From Rheinheimera mangrovi (GTDB lineage Bacteria; Pseudomonadota; Gammaproteobacteria; Enterobacterales; Alteromonadaceae), in assembly GCF_003990335.1 (NCBI RefSeq), contig NZ_CP034683.1:4075501-4139500 (forward strand): a DNA stretch of 64,000 nt, in the 5' to 3' direction. Made by a program: the position numbers and the translations under genes. Position 1 is the first letter of the stretch. The number at the start of each line of letters is the position of its first letter. Under the pieces are notes generated by a model. That model was not told the origin of the DNA, ran no database searches, and was given only the letters and a program-made list of their open reading frames with translations. This document shows, piece by piece, positions 26,805 to 37,434 of the stretch.

Positions 26805-27833
26805 TCAATTCCCTGCTCCCTTATTTAATTTATTTAATTCCCCTTTCATCATCAATGAAAAAAATACAGAGCCTTTGTCATTAAGATGAAATGTATCTTC
26901 AAACATGTCGTAACTATGCAGAAATGCCGGTTCGGTATCAAAACGCAAGACAACAGCATTCTGTTTCTTACAACTCTGCTCTGCTTCTTCCCAAAGTTCA
27001 CCGCCAATGGTGTCTTGACGAAAAAACTCCGAGGTCAGGCGTTGATATTCTGCTGTAACGGGTGTCACATAGAGAATCAATTGAATGTTTTTACGTGCAA
27101 GTTTCTCACACATCCTAACCAAAGCGTCTTTGGGCTTTTCAATAGACTCACGATGGTAATACAATCCCTGTTTCATTTGTTGCAATAGGTCTTCAAGTAA
27201 CGCTATCGACCTCTCTCTAACCTTAGCGTTATCCATTGAGTGTGAGATATCCTGAACCTTTGGGCTTGGCATATAAATTCCAGCTAACTCTCCAAGCCAA
27301 TATCTTATTGGACCAGAAAAAAAATCAGCACGAACAAAAGGGAATAAAATGGATTGCAGCTGATTGCGCCAATCATTGCCAACCAAGGTCAATCCTCGGT
27401 AAGGTCGGATTCCATTATAAAAAACACGTCTGGTCATTGGACCCGACCAAGAATTATCGCGTAATATTCCAGCAGGTTGTACAGCAAGAAAAACGTATTT
27501 GATGCTATTTGGGTTTAGCGAAGTGACGACATCAACAACGGCTTCATTCTCAATAAAATCTTGCCCGCTAAAAGAAAGATTGACGCCACCTTTCAGACCG
27601 GCAGTCGCCAAATCCAAACTAAAGCCAATTGACCCACCTAAGGTTATCGCTGTAGCTTGAGTCGAAGTTATTACATTTAGCGAATTTGGCAGAAATTTAG
27701 AAAAAATAAACTTATCAGGTTGCCTGGAATCATAGTCCTGACTGACCCAATTCAAAAATATTATGAATGCAAGAATACCGCATATGGCAACCCCATATCG
27801 CCACAATGGATAAATTTTATGAGGTAGATCCAT
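26805..27833 (-). CDS. SGNH-like membrane-anchored hydrolase/acyltransferase partner
   Basis: A 342-residue protein with an N-terminal transmembrane anchor (WRYGVAICGILAFIIFLNWV, about 12-32) and an extracytoplasmic domain. ITLGGSIGFSLDLA occupies the place of the SGNH block I (GDS), with GGS instead, and DTFHLNDKG near residues 320-330 supplies the block V Asp and His. This layout resembles AlgJ/AlgX/DltD-type proteins that complete acyl transfer from MBOAT partners. It ends the run carbamoyltransferase-MBOAT-SGNH and starts 5 bp after the MBOAT stop. The exact family is uncertain; function is inferred from the motif pair and the neighbour. Confidence 0.7.
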   Translation of the reverse strand: MDLPHKIYPLWRYGVAICGILAFIIFLNWVSQDYDSRQPDKFIFSKFLPNSLNVITSTQATAITLGGSIGFSLDLATAGLKGGVNLSFSGQDFIENEAVVDVVTSLNPNSIKYVFLAVQPAGILRDNSWSGPMTRRVFYNGIRPYRGLTLVGNDWRNQLQSILFPFVRADFFSGPIRYWLGELAGIYMPSPKVQDISHSMDNAKVRERSIALLEDLLQQMKQGLYYHRESIEKPKDALVRMCEKLARKNIQLILYVTPVTAEYQRLTSEFFRQDTIGGELWEEAEQSCKKQNAVVLRFDTEPAFLHSYDMFEDTFHLNDKGSVFFSLMMKGELNKLNKGAGN

Positions 27834-27838
27834 GTCAT

Positions 27839-29293
27839 TTAATACCCAAAATAAAGAAAACCACTATTAGTTATATTTGCGAAGATCATAGTGACGACAA
27901 TTAATAAAGTGACTGAAAACCACTTTAACTCCAAAGGCAATGCATTGACTATAGATTTGTCATAGCCCTTAGATTCTAGCCACTGCCAAACTTCTAACAT
28001 TGTTATAAAAACAAGTAGTACATACAATAATTTTAGGGAGGCAACTTCAGGCAAATTAAAAAAGTCACTAGAAGTCACTGTAAATATTTTATTAAAAACA
28101 ATAGTTAATTCAGATAGTGTTCCCCAAGTTAATGGCACTCCTATCAGGTAGAAAATTACGACCCAAACATAAAGCCGGGCACCAAAATTCCATACAATGC
28201 GTTCAATCGTATTTCTTGGACGTATGCGGCGCCGGATCCGCCAGTGAGTCCAAGCGATCTCAGGAATAGCCAGCATGCTTACGGAGATGCCCGCAATAAG
28301 CCACCCAAGAGATGGTGAATGCCAAAGCCCAATCACAAGGCCGGTAACAATCAATGCAACTGGCCTGGCTCGCGCTACAGAGCCAGCTCCAGTAAACAAC
28401 CGCATCAGATAATCCCTGAACCAACTAGTAACGGTTATATGCCAACGATACCAGAAGCGAATAGTCGATGTTGCAGCAAAAGGGCGATCAAAATTTTTAC
28501 TGAGCTGAATGCCAAATAGCATGGCTGAACCTATCGCGATATCTGCATACCCAGAAAGATCGCAGTAATACTGGTAAACCGTGGCAATTGGCGTCAATAG
28601 CAAAGTTGAGGCGTTATAACCCTCAGGATGCAAAACTACCGGATTAAAAAGCTGACTGAGACGGTCAGCAATAACTGTCTTTTTCGCTAGCCCTAAGACG
28701 ATTAGAAAAAAAGCACTACCACACCAGGACCATTGAAAGGATTTTTTTTCTCTTAATTGAGCTATAAGGTGAGACGCTCGCTCGATCGGGCCAGCTAAAA
28801 GCTGAGGGAAGAAAGTAACATAGAGAGCAAAATACCCTAAATGACGTTCAGCCGGTATACGTCGACGATAAACGTCAATAGTATAACTCATAGTCTGAAA
28901 TGTATAAAAAGAAATACCCAGAGGAAGAATAATATCAAGATGAGGTATATTGAGCGCATCTCCACCAAATAGATGAGCACTTCCCCATCTGATGCCATCA
29001 AAAACAGATGGAATATATTTAAAATAAAATAACAAACCCAAATTAAATATAACGCTGACAGCTAAAATTGCTTTTCTTAGCTTTTCATTTCTCTCATGTT
29101 CGAGCCTTAACGCTGCAGTAAAGTCTACCACCGTAGAAAGGAATATTAGAAAAATAAATTCCACGCGCCAGGCCGCATAAAACAGATAGCTCGCGGATAG
29201 AAGTACTGCCCATCTAAGCCTCTCTGGAAATAGAAAATATAACATTACGACACAAGGCAAAAAGAACAAATAATCAATACTATGAAATTGCAT
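27839..29293 (-). CDS. MBOAT family O-acyltransferase (AlgI/DltB-like)
   Basis: A 484-residue polytopic membrane protein with about ten or more hydrophobic helices. MBOAT hallmarks are PLGISFYTFQTMSYTIDVYRR, FFPQLLAGPIERA, FWYRWHITVTSWFRDY and GLWHSPSLGWLIAG, whose last His is the expected catalytic residue. AlgI-type members pass an acyl group across the inner membrane to an O-linked acceptor. The gene downstream encodes an SGNH-like protein, the usual partner. The acceptor here is unknown; a polysaccharide or a small metabolite are both possible. Confidence 0.92.
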   Translation of the reverse strand: MQFHSIDYLFFLPCVVMLYFLFPERLRWAVLLSASYLFYAAWRVEFIFLIFLSTVVDFTAALRLEHERNEKLRKAILAVSVIFNLGLLFYFKYIPSVFDGIRWGSAHLFGGDALNIPHLDIILPLGISFYTFQTMSYTIDVYRRRIPAERHLGYFALYVTFFPQLLAGPIERASHLIAQLREKKSFQWSWCGSAFFLIVLGLAKKTVIADRLSQLFNPVVLHPEGYNASTLLLTPIATVYQYYCDLSGYADIAIGSAMLFGIQLSKNFDRPFAATSTIRFWYRWHITVTSWFRDYLMRLFTGAGSVARARPVALIVTGLVIGLWHSPSLGWLIAGISVSMLAIPEIAWTHWRIRRRIRPRNTIERIVWNFGARLYVWVVIFYLIGVPLTWGTLSELTIVFNKIFTVTSSDFFNLPEVASLKLLYVLLVFITMLEVWQWLESKGYDKSIVNALPLELKWFSVTLLIVVTMIFANITNSGFLYFGY

Positions 29294-29345
29294 TACACAC
29301 TCGATGATTTAAATTCAAAAAAATGCGTGCTTATGTATCGCGGCA

Positions 29346-31271
29346 TCACGATTCCCAATTCATCACTTTTGCTGATTCACCTTTCGAGCGTTGATTTAAC
29401 CTAAATATTTTCCTTAACTTGTCCACATCACCTCTGTTGGTTAAGCTGAATTTCTGCAATCTAGGGTCTGAACAATAAATAGCTAACTCCTCTCGAGTCA
29501 AAGCATAAGGATTTATCTTTTCCAAATCTTCAAAAGATGCCGAAGAGAAAAAATTACATATTTTTTCTCGCTGAATTTCAAAAGTGTAATTTTCAGATGG
29601 CTCAAAATTTAATTCGACTCTTACACCATTAATATATGCAACATTAATTCTTTTTTGATGTGAAAAAACAATGCATCTTTCTATACTATCGATAATAGGC
29701 TCATCTTTATCATTCAGAGATGTATTACACAACATGGGAACATCAGTGTGTTGATAGAAAGCCTGGATAAGAGCGGCAAGGCGGGGACTATCCGTTTCTT
29801 TTAATGTCTGAACCCGGGCTGTTCCATCCAAATGGCAAACTGCTGGAATCTTAGCAAGCCACTTGTCCCGCACTGGAACAGCTTGCAACATATAAGGCGA
29901 ATCGCCGCCGATATCAAAGCACTCGTTAACCATTCTTGAATCTACTATGGGCGCAACAGGCCGCCACCATTCTCTTTGTTTTATTTCATTAAGCCTGGTC
30001 TTTGACCTCTCTTCTCTTGGATCTGCTAATAGACTGCGGTGCCCGAGTGCTCTAGGGCCTATTTCCGCAGCCCCATCAAACCATGTTATAGGTCCGTTCA
30101 GCAGGTCTTTTATTGCGGTATCAATATTCCAGCTTTCAACACTTCGGATAATAGCCCTGTATTTATCAAGAATCGTATCATTGAGTTCCGCAAATTTACC
30201 ATAATAAGCAGTGCCAAGGCGAAAGCTGAAGCCTGGATAATTATGATCTGCGTAGTGAAGACCCATACCTAACGCCATTCCTGAATCATTGACAACTGGA
30301 GGGGCCAAGAAACCCTTAAACCCAAACTTTTTCATCAGAAGAGAGTTAATTGGACAATTTAGAGCAAAACCTCCAGTCATTGAGAGAAACAAGGATGCAG
30401 GCTCTACGTCAAACCGTTTTAGCGCTTGCTCAATAGTCTCAGCGACAACAGCGAGAGAATTCTCATGGATAACTTTAACGATCATACTTATTTGGTTATC
30501 TTCAAAACTGAAGCGATCATCCATGCCTGTGAACTTTAGGTCACAATCCTCTGGTTTTACAGAACGGACTGTTGAAATCACTTGGTCAACCCACTGGATG
30601 GCCAAATACCTGTCTTTAAGTGACATGATTCTAGGGCAAGCTGGAACAGCAATACTCAGCTTACAGCGCGAAGCGCTACCCAACGCCATAAGAGTCCCTT
30701 CGGCCATGCCAAGCTTCTCTCGCAACAATGCCCAAAAAATGGCTGGAGAAGGAATAGGGAAACACTGCATTCTGCCGTTATTTACATATGCTGCTAAATA
30801 ATGAAATTTATCCCATACCAACGGATCAAGAACATGATCCGGGCCAGCATCAAGCGCCAGACACAATATTTGGTCATTGTAAAAATGTGAAGAGTCGACA
30901 AATACACCAGAATAAATATGGCAGAGGCTGTGGTAGCTAAAATGTGGTTCAATTTTTTTGTAGGAATAATCCGTCTTATCTTGAGATAAACTTTCTGTAC
31001 CTATTACAACTTGCATGTCATCAAGAGTCAGGTCCTCATCAGCCAACAATTCATTTATAAATTTCTTTGCTTCAATTGCTGACGCAAATGAGATTCCATG
31101 ACCTTTTACCCTAGATATTCGCTCAAACTCCCAATACCTCTGAAGAGTTAAATTGTTTCCTGACAGCTCCCACAAAGCCATTGATTGATCATGTCTTCGG
31201 GTTAACTTATATGCCCACTCTAATTGACCGATATGGGTGTAAACAGACAGAAAATACTTTGTAATCGTCAT
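29346..31271 (-). CDS. NodU/CmcH-type carbamoyltransferase
   Basis: A 641-residue two-domain protein. The N-terminal Kae1-like domain (to about 360) has the start RRHDQSMALWE in place of the usual HHDSS, a metal-binding HxxxH in YHSLCHIYS, LALDAGPD, and MTGGFALNCPINSLL followed by VNDSGMALG. The C-terminal carbamoyl-phosphate-handling domain has FDGAAEIGPRALGHRSLLADPR and MLCNTSLNDKDEPI. Such enzymes (TobZ, NodU) move a carbamoyl group via carbamoyl-adenylate to a hydroxyl. It is the first gene of the minus-strand run, 52 bp from the MBOAT gene. It points to an O-carbamoylated product. The length is somewhat greater than that of TobZ-type proteins. Confidence 0.88.
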   Translation of the reverse strand: MTITKYFLSVYTHIGQLEWAYKLTRRHDQSMALWELSGNNLTLQRYWEFERISRVKGHGISFASAIEAKKFINELLADEDLTLDDMQVVIGTESLSQDKTDYSYKKIEPHFSYHSLCHIYSGVFVDSSHFYNDQILCLALDAGPDHVLDPLVWDKFHYLAAYVNNGRMQCFPIPSPAIFWALLREKLGMAEGTLMALGSASRCKLSIAVPACPRIMSLKDRYLAIQWVDQVISTVRSVKPEDCDLKFTGMDDRFSFEDNQISMIVKVIHENSLAVVAETIEQALKRFDVEPASLFLSMTGGFALNCPINSLLMKKFGFKGFLAPPVVNDSGMALGMGLHYADHNYPGFSFRLGTAYYGKFAELNDTILDKYRAIIRSVESWNIDTAIKDLLNGPITWFDGAAEIGPRALGHRSLLADPREERSKTRLNEIKQREWWRPVAPIVDSRMVNECFDIGGDSPYMLQAVPVRDKWLAKIPAVCHLDGTARVQTLKETDSPRLAALIQAFYQHTDVPMLCNTSLNDKDEPIIDSIERCIVFSHQKRINVAYINGVRVELNFEPSENYTFEIQREKICNFFSSASFEDLEKINPYALTREELAIYCSDPRLQKFSLTNRGDVDKLRKIFRLNQRSKGESAKVMNWES

Positions 31272-31737
31272 AAGTTATTAATTTTCATTTTGAGAAAAAT
31301 ATTACACGCCAATTTACGTGCAGTTATATACAAAGAATCTGCTGCTGATTGACAAATTCGGACTATCCTGCCAGTAGCTCAAATCTTAGAAGACACATAC
31401 GAGTGGCTAAGCCTAATGGAGCTCGATATCATTCTACATAAAAATAATTGCCTTAGCGTATTTTGAACTTTTACTCATTGTAACAGCATACTTCGTCAAC
31501 TCGACAGCTTGCAAGCTCAGTCCCTCCACCAAAAAATTAATCCATAAAAAAACAATAATTTATACAATTGATGCTGCACATTCATAGATATTGTCGAACT
31601 TGGTTTTTCTGCTGTACAACAGCCCGAATGGTACACACCCCATGCTTAAGGTCAGGGGACGGGGTTGCTAGAGCTTAAGGTTTTAAGTCCGAAATGTTTG
31701 TACTTTATTAGTGATGCAATTATCTAAATAACTGATC
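31272..31737. other. A+T-rich gap between island and IS630 gene
   Basis: 466 bp with no credible ORF. It should contain the promoter of the minus-strand carbamoyltransferase run, but no clear -35/-10 pair stands out. GCTTAAGG occurs twice (near 31646 and 31674), flanking a G-rich segment. Confidence 0.55.
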
Positions 31738-32784
31738 CTAATTGTGATACGCCGTTTTCAGGCCATGTTTACCGCCAAGAAACGAGGCTGCCGTTTCCAT
31801 AAAATGGTCTACCTGCTCCAGTAGTTCATCCATCGTTTTATAGCGATGGTTGCGGGTAATCGTTTCATGCAGCGCATGCCAGAGCTTTTCTATTTTGTTA
31901 TGCCATGGGCTGTAGACCGGTAAAAACAGCAGTTTGAACTTTGGGTTTTCTGTCAGCCACTTTTGCGTTTTCTTACTCTTGTGAATGATGTAATTATCCA
32001 CAATAAAGGTCATGCTTTTCGCCCGCCTGTACTGACCTTTGACCTTCTTCAGTAACTCGATAAACAGGTCGCTTGTTTTTCGCTGTCCACCGACATAGCT
32101 GATTTGTCCAGTTTGGCTGTGTAGTGCTCCTGCTAAGTAGTGTTTCTTGTTTTGCCCTGATGTCGCCACTTCATGCTGCTGGCCTTTGAGGCCCCACTCT
32201 GCTCCAATCTTCGGGTTCAGGTGGATATCCACTTCATCTTCATAGAACACCGGATAGTCGGTACTGCTGTTGTCCAGGGCTTCATTCATCGCGGCCAGTT
32301 TCGCTTCTTTGTCCGGATCTTTGATGTACAGCGTCGGTGAGGCCCGACGCCAGACCACATTCAGCTTTGGCAACCAACGCCTGATGGTGGAACTATGCAC
32401 CTTGATGCTGCAGAGCTTTCTGAGCAGCAACGCGAAAAACTCTGTACTCCAGCGTGAGCGCTGAAAGCACAAGGTTCGTGGCGTTTGCTCCAACAACAGT
32501 ATTAATACCTTGCAGATAAAGGCTTTAGGCTGGCGAACTGGCCTGCCAACTCCTTTTGTTTTCAAGCTATCAACACCGACCACTTCGTACCAGGCGAGCC
32601 AGCGCTTCAGGGAGGAACGCCCCGCCTGAAGCACACGGGCGACTTCAGATTTTGAGGTCCCTTGTAACACCAGCAGGACCGCATTGGCTCTGCGGCATAG
32701 GTCTTTATCTCTGGTTTTATGAATGACTTTCTTCAAACGACGGATTTCAGCGCAATGGAAAAATGCTATTTTGTCCATACTCAA
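31738..32784 (-). CDS. IS630-family transposase
   Basis: A 348-residue DDE transposase that appears intact. The N-terminal helix-turn-helix (RRANAVLLVLQGTSKSEV, about 32-60) binds DNA. Catalytic acids can be read in YEDEVDIHL, FIVDNYIIHKSK and SPWHNKIEKLWHALHE, the IS630/Tc1 arrangement. These elements insert at TA. I could not define matching terminal inverted repeats, so only the gene is called. It sits at the right edge of the accessory island and may have helped to assemble or move it. Confidence 0.92.
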   Translation of the reverse strand: MSMDKIAFFHCAEIRRLKKVIHKTRDKDLCRRANAVLLVLQGTSKSEVARVLQAGRSSLKRWLAWYEVVGVDSLKTKGVGRPVRQPKAFICKVLILLLEQTPRTLCFQRSRWSTEFFALLLRKLCSIKVHSSTIRRWLPKLNVVWRRASPTLYIKDPDKEAKLAAMNEALDNSSTDYPVFYEDEVDIHLNPKIGAEWGLKGQQHEVATSGQNKKHYLAGALHSQTGQISYVGGQRKTSDLFIELLKKVKGQYRRAKSMTFIVDNYIIHKSKKTQKWLTENPKFKLLFLPVYSPWHNKIEKLWHALHETITRNHRYKTMDELLEQVDHFMETAASFLGGKHGLKTAYHN

Positions 32785-32842
32785 TGCGGTTAGTGATTTG
32801 TTTGGTTTGGCGACTGATCAGATCGCTCAAACCGTATTGAGT
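32779..32842. repeat. 13-bp imperfect inverted repeat over the transposase start
   Basis: Arms 32779-32791 and 32830-32842 match at 12 of 13 pairs (ACTCAATGCGGTT against AACCGTATTGAGT). Between them lies a perfect CTGATCAG. The left arm covers the transposase start codon, so it could be an operator or part of the element's end. Confidence 0.55.
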
Positions 32843-33169
32843 TCCGTACAAGTGATCTACTAATTGGAACAGCTATTTAGAATGGTGTTCACGCGTTTTG
32901 CATACTCGCACTTAAAAAACGATCTCAGGCACGAAATAAATCGGTTGGTTGTTTTGCCTAACTGTCGATACATTAATTGCTCAGGCAGCTTAATGCATTT
33001 CAGCCAAACTCCTATCTTTGTCTGAAACTCGTATTTATAGCTTCAGCTCGGCATACAATGCGAAAAAATACTTAGATATTTAGCCGTCTATACTGTTGCA
33101 AAGCCAAAAGTCCCGTGATATTACTAATAGCAGTTGTATAAATTAAACCCAATGAAGACTCAGACAACA
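32785..33169. other. Gap between transposase and leu leader
   Basis: 385 bp without an ORF. The left part holds the inverted repeat at the transposase start. The right part should hold the leu promoter; see the entry at 33096. The island-to-core junction probably lies here. Confidence 0.6.
33096..33124 (+). promoter_or_regulatory. Candidate leu operon promoter
   Basis: TTGCAA at 33096-33101 and TATTAC at 33119-33124 are spaced by 17 bp, each matching 4 of 6 consensus bases. It lies 45 bp before the likely leader-peptide start. The match is weak, and TATAAA at 33136-33141 is an alternative -10. Confidence 0.35.
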
Positions 33170-33250
33170 ATGAATTTAAACCAGCGTTTCGCTAACCTGC
33201 TCACTCTCCTCGTGCTCCTCAACAGGCCACGGGGCTTTGTGCATTGGTAA
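33170..33250 (+). CDS. leuL: leu operon leader peptide
   Basis: A 26-codon ORF from the ATG at 33170; an in-frame ATG at 33152 would add six residues. The middle reads NLLTLLVLLN: six leucine codons within ten (one CTG, five CTC or CTN, plus one TTA near the start). The stop at 33248 is followed by a strong terminator and leuA. This is the classic layout for transcription attenuation, in which scarcity of charged leucine tRNA stalls the ribosome. The sequence differs from the E. coli leader but the codon run and position are decisive. Confidence 0.88.
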   Translation: MNLNQRFANLLTLLVLLNRPRGFVHW

Positions 33251-33306
33251 AACGACTGTACCAGTAAACCAAAAACCCCGTGCCACAGGCCGGGGTTTTT
33301 TGTTTT
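33228..33306 (+). terminator. leu attenuator: antiterminator and terminator
   Basis: The terminator stem is 33271-33280 with 33291-33300 (AAAAACCCCG/CGGGGTTTTT), extended inside by GCC/GGC, and ends in a T run to 33306. CACGGGG at 33228-33234, in the tail of the leader ORF, is a perfect complement of CCCCGTG at 33276-33282 and can form the competing antiterminator. A ribosome stalled on the leucine codons just upstream would favour the latter and allow leuABCD transcription. Confidence 0.87.
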
Positions 33307-33355
33307 AACCAAGGCCATCAGAACGGGTTTTCATAAATGAAATGAGGAAAATGTG

Positions 33356-34927
33356 ATGAGCGGTCAGGATAAAATCTGGATTTTTGATACTACCTTAAGA
33401 GACGGCGAACAGGCGTTGCGTGCCAGTTTAAGCCATAAGCAAAAAATTCAGCTGGCACATGCGATTGCCCGCTTAAATGTAGATGTGATGGAAGTGGGTT
33501 TTCCTGTGTCATCTCCAGGTGACTTTGAATCAGTACAAAGCATAGCAACACAAGTCAAAGGCCCTATTATTTGTGGTTTAGCCCGGGCTGTCAGTGCTGA
33601 CATTGAAGCCTGTGGTCAGGCACTGGCGAACGCTGAACGTCGCCGTATTCACACATTTATTGCGACCTCACCATTGCATTTACAATACAAATTACGTCGT
33701 ACTTTAGAACAAGCCACTGAACAGGCTGTTGCTGCTATTCAGCTGGCGCGTCGTTATACCGACGATGTCGAGTTCTCCTGTGAAGATGCCGGCCGCACCC
33801 CTATTGATGATTTATGCCGTATTGTCGAGGCCGCTATTAAAGCCGGCGCCCGCACTATTAATATTCCGGACACTGTCGGCTACACCATTCCGAATGAATT
33901 TGCCCGCATCATCACCGACCTGCGTCACAAGGTACCAAATATTGATCAGGCCATTTTAAGTGTGCACTGCCATAACGATTTGGGATTGGCTGTGGCCAAT
34001 AGTATCAGTGCAGTTCAGGCAGGTGCCCGTCAGATCGAATGCACAGTCAACGGCATTGGCGAACGTGCTGGTAACTGTTCGTTAGAGGAAGTGGCGATGA
34101 TTATCAAAACCCGCCCCGACGTTCTGCCGTTTTATACCGACATTAAGAGCACAGAAATTTACCGATCCAGTCATTTAGTTAGCCAAATTTGCCATATGCC
34201 AATTCAGCCCAATAAAGCTATTGTCGGCGAGAACGCTTTTGCGCATTCTTCAGGTATACATCAGGATGGCGTGTTAAAAGCACAAAACACCTACGAAATT
34301 ATGTCGCCAGAACAAGTAGGCATCCGTCAGAACGAATTAAACCTGACGTCACGTTCTGGCCGCGCCGTGATCCAGCATCGCTTAAGCGAGATGGGTTACA
34401 CCCAGGAAGATTACAACCTGGATGACATTTATAAAGCCTTTGTGACCCTGGCCGACCAGAAGGGCCGGGTTTTTGATTACGATTTAGAAGCGCTGGTGTT
34501 TTTCCAGAATTTGCAGGATACCAACGAGCCGTACAAGCTGGAGTTTTTAAGTTCCTCCACTCATACCGGTCATGTTGCCAGCGCCACTGTGGGCATCAGC
34601 ATTAATGGTGAAACCCGTACTGAAGCAGCGACAGGTAATGGTCCGGTGGAAGCGTCGTTTCAGGCGATCCAGCGTATTGTCGGCACTGACGTGAAAATGG
34701 TCGACTTTAACTTACAGGCCAAAGGCAGCGGCGAAGATGCGTTGGGCCAGGTGGATATTATTGCCGAGCATCAGGGCCGCCGTTACCACGGTGCAGGTTT
34801 AGCCACCGACATAGTGCGATCTTCAGTATTGGCTTATGTGCACGTATTAAATTTAATTGAACGCAGCAAACAGGTAGACGCCGCCAAACAGGCCCGCCGT
34901 TTATCCGAATCACAGGCAGAGAAGTAA
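33356..34927 (+). CDS. leuA: 2-isopropylmalate synthase
   Basis: About 523 residues from the ATG at 33356, which lies 8 nt after AGG; a GTG one codon earlier is also in frame. It catalyses acetyl-CoA plus 2-ketoisovalerate to 2-isopropylmalate, the first step of leucine synthesis. Motifs: DTTLRDGEQ near the N-terminus, [15 protein letters not shown] (metal His pair), [15 protein letters not shown], and a C-terminal LeuA regulatory domain (about 395-515) that normally senses leucine. It is the first structural gene behind the attenuator. Confidence 0.97.
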   Translation: MSGQDKIWIFDTTLRDGEQALRASLSHKQKIQLAHAIARLNVDVMEVGFPVSSPGDFESVQSIATQVKGPIICGLARAVSADIEACGQALANAERRRIHTFIATSPLHLQYKLRRTLEQATEQAVAAIQLARRYTDDVEFSCEDAGRTPIDDLCRIVEAAIKAGARTINIPDTVGYTIPNEFARIITDLRHKVPNIDQAILSVHCHNDLGLAVANSISAVQAGARQIECTVNGIGERAGNCSLEEVAMIIKTRPDVLPFYTDIKSTEIYRSSHLVSQICHMPIQPNKAIVGENAFAHSSGIHQDGVLKAQNTYEIMSPEQVGIRQNELNLTSRSGRAVIQHRLSEMGYTQEDYNLDDIYKAFVTLADQKGRVFDYDLEALVFFQNLQDTNEPYKLEFLSSSTHTGHVASATVGISINGETRTEAATGNGPVEASFQAIQRIVGTDVKMVDFNLQAKGSGEDALGQVDIIAEHQGRRYHGAGLATDIVRSSVLAYVHVLNLIERSKQVDAAKQARRLSESQAEK

Positions 34928-36013
<1,086 letters not shown>

Positions 36014-36015
36014 TC

Positions 36016-37434
36016 ATGGCAAAGACTTTATATCAGAAAATTTATCAGAGCCATGTCGTGGCTCCAGTCAACGGCAGCACCGATTTATTGTTTGTCGACA
36101 GGCATTTTATCCATGAGGTAACCAGTCCTCAGGCCTTTGCTGGTTTGCGTCAGGCCGGTCGTCCTGTACGTCGTCCGGACTTAACCTCAGCTACCATGGA
36201 TCATAACGTTTCCACCCAACTGCGCAGTATGGATGCGGCAGGCGAAACCTCGCGTAAACAATTGGAAGCTCTGGCGACCAACTGCGCAGAATTTGGCGTG
36301 CCTTTAATGGATTTGATGCACCCTGATCAAGGCATAGTCCATGTGATTGGCCCTGAATTGGGTTTAACCCAGCCTGGTATGATTATTGTTTGTGGTGATT
36401 CCCATACCTCGACCCACGGTGCTTTTGGTGCTATGGCCTTTGGTATTGGCACCTCAGAAGTCGAACACGTACTAGCCACCCAAACCTTGCAGCAGCAAGT
36501 GGCGAAAACCTTAAAAGTGGAAGTCACAGGCACCTTATCCCCTTTTGTTACGCCAAAAGACGTGATTATGGCGGTGATAGGTCAATTAGGTACGGCAGGT
36601 GGTACTGGTTATGTCGCTGAATTCTGCGGCGACGCTATTCGTGGTCTGAGCATGGAAGGCCGGATGACGCTGTGTAACATGAGTATAGAAATGGGCGCCA
36701 AAGCAGGTTTAGTAGCACCGGATGAAGTGACCTTCGCTTATATGAAAGGCCGACCTCATGCGCCACAGGCCGAACACTGGGATGCGGCGGTAAACTATTG
36801 GAAAACCTTGTATTCAGATGCAGATGCTGTGTTTGACAAGACATTAACTATTGCCGCAGAAAACATCAGACCTCAGGTGACCTGGGGCACCAACCCTGAG
36901 CAGGTGATTGCAGTGGATCAACCTGTGCCAGCACCTGAGTCATTTAGCGATTTAATTAAAGCTGATGCTGCGCGCCGTGCTTTAACTTATATGGGCATTG
37001 AAGCGGGCCAGAAGTTAACCGATCTGACAGTCGACGTGGTGTTTATTGGTTCCTGTACCAACAGCCGTATTGAAGATTTACGTCAGGCCGCCGCTGTAGT
37101 GCAAGGTAAACAAGTGGCCTCCGGTGTTCGTGCTTTGATCGTGCCGGGTTCTGGCCAGGTCAAACGTCAGGCCGAAGCCGAAGGCTTAGCTGATATTTTT
37201 AAAGCTTCTGGTTTTGAATGGCGTGAACCAGGTTGCTCTATGTGTTTAGGCATGAACGATGATCGCGTAGAAGCTGGTCAGCGTTGTGCCTCCACTTCAA
37301 ACCGCAACTTTGAAGGTCGTCAGGGCCGTGGTGCCCGCACGCATTTGGTCAGCCCTGCCATGGCAGCAGCTGCAGCTATTGCCGGTCGTTTTGTTGATAT
37401 TTCGTTTGTTGAAGTCGCTGGAGGAACTTACTAA
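36016..37434 (+). CDS. leuC: Isopropylmalate isomerase large subunit
   Basis: A 472-residue aconitase-family subunit. Cluster ligands are the Cys in [14 protein letters not shown] and the pair in [53 protein letters not shown] and the C-terminal [21 protein letters not shown] are standard. With LeuD it interconverts 2- and 3-isopropylmalate. The stop overlaps leuD by 1 bp (TAATG). Confidence 0.97.
   Translation: MAKTLYQKIYQSHVVAPVNGSTDLLFVDRHFIHEVTSPQAFAGLRQAGRPVRRPDLTSATMDHNVSTQLRSMDAAGETSRKQLEALATNCAEFGVPLMDLMHPDQGIVHVIGPELGLTQPGMIIVCGDSHTSTHGAFGAMAFGIGTSEVEHVLATQTLQQQVAKTLKVEVTGTLSPFVTPKDVIMAVIGQLGTAGGTGYVAEFCGDAIRGLSMEGRMTLCNMSIEMGAKAGLVAPDEVTFAYMKGRPHAPQAEHWDAAVNYWKTLYSDADAVFDKTLTIAAENIRPQVTWGTNPEQVIAVDQPVPAPESFSDLIKADAARRALTYMGIEAGQKLTDLTVDVVFIGSCTNSRIEDLRQAAAVVQGKQVASGVRALIVPGSGQVKRQAEAEGLADIFKASGFEWREPGCSMCLGMNDDRVEAGQRCASTSNRNFEGRQGRGARTHLVSPAMAAAAAIAGRFVDISFVEVAGGTY

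Noticed and set aside
31600..32900. Terminal inverted repeats of the IS630 element
   Set aside because: I compared the sequence after the transposase stop with the reverse complement of the region before its start and saw no matching ends. Only a local inverted repeat at the start codon was found, so element ends are not called.
33152..33169. Longer leu leader peptide from the ATG at 33152
   Set aside because: Neither ATG has a strong ribosome site; the shorter form is of normal size. The longer form is possible but not preferred.
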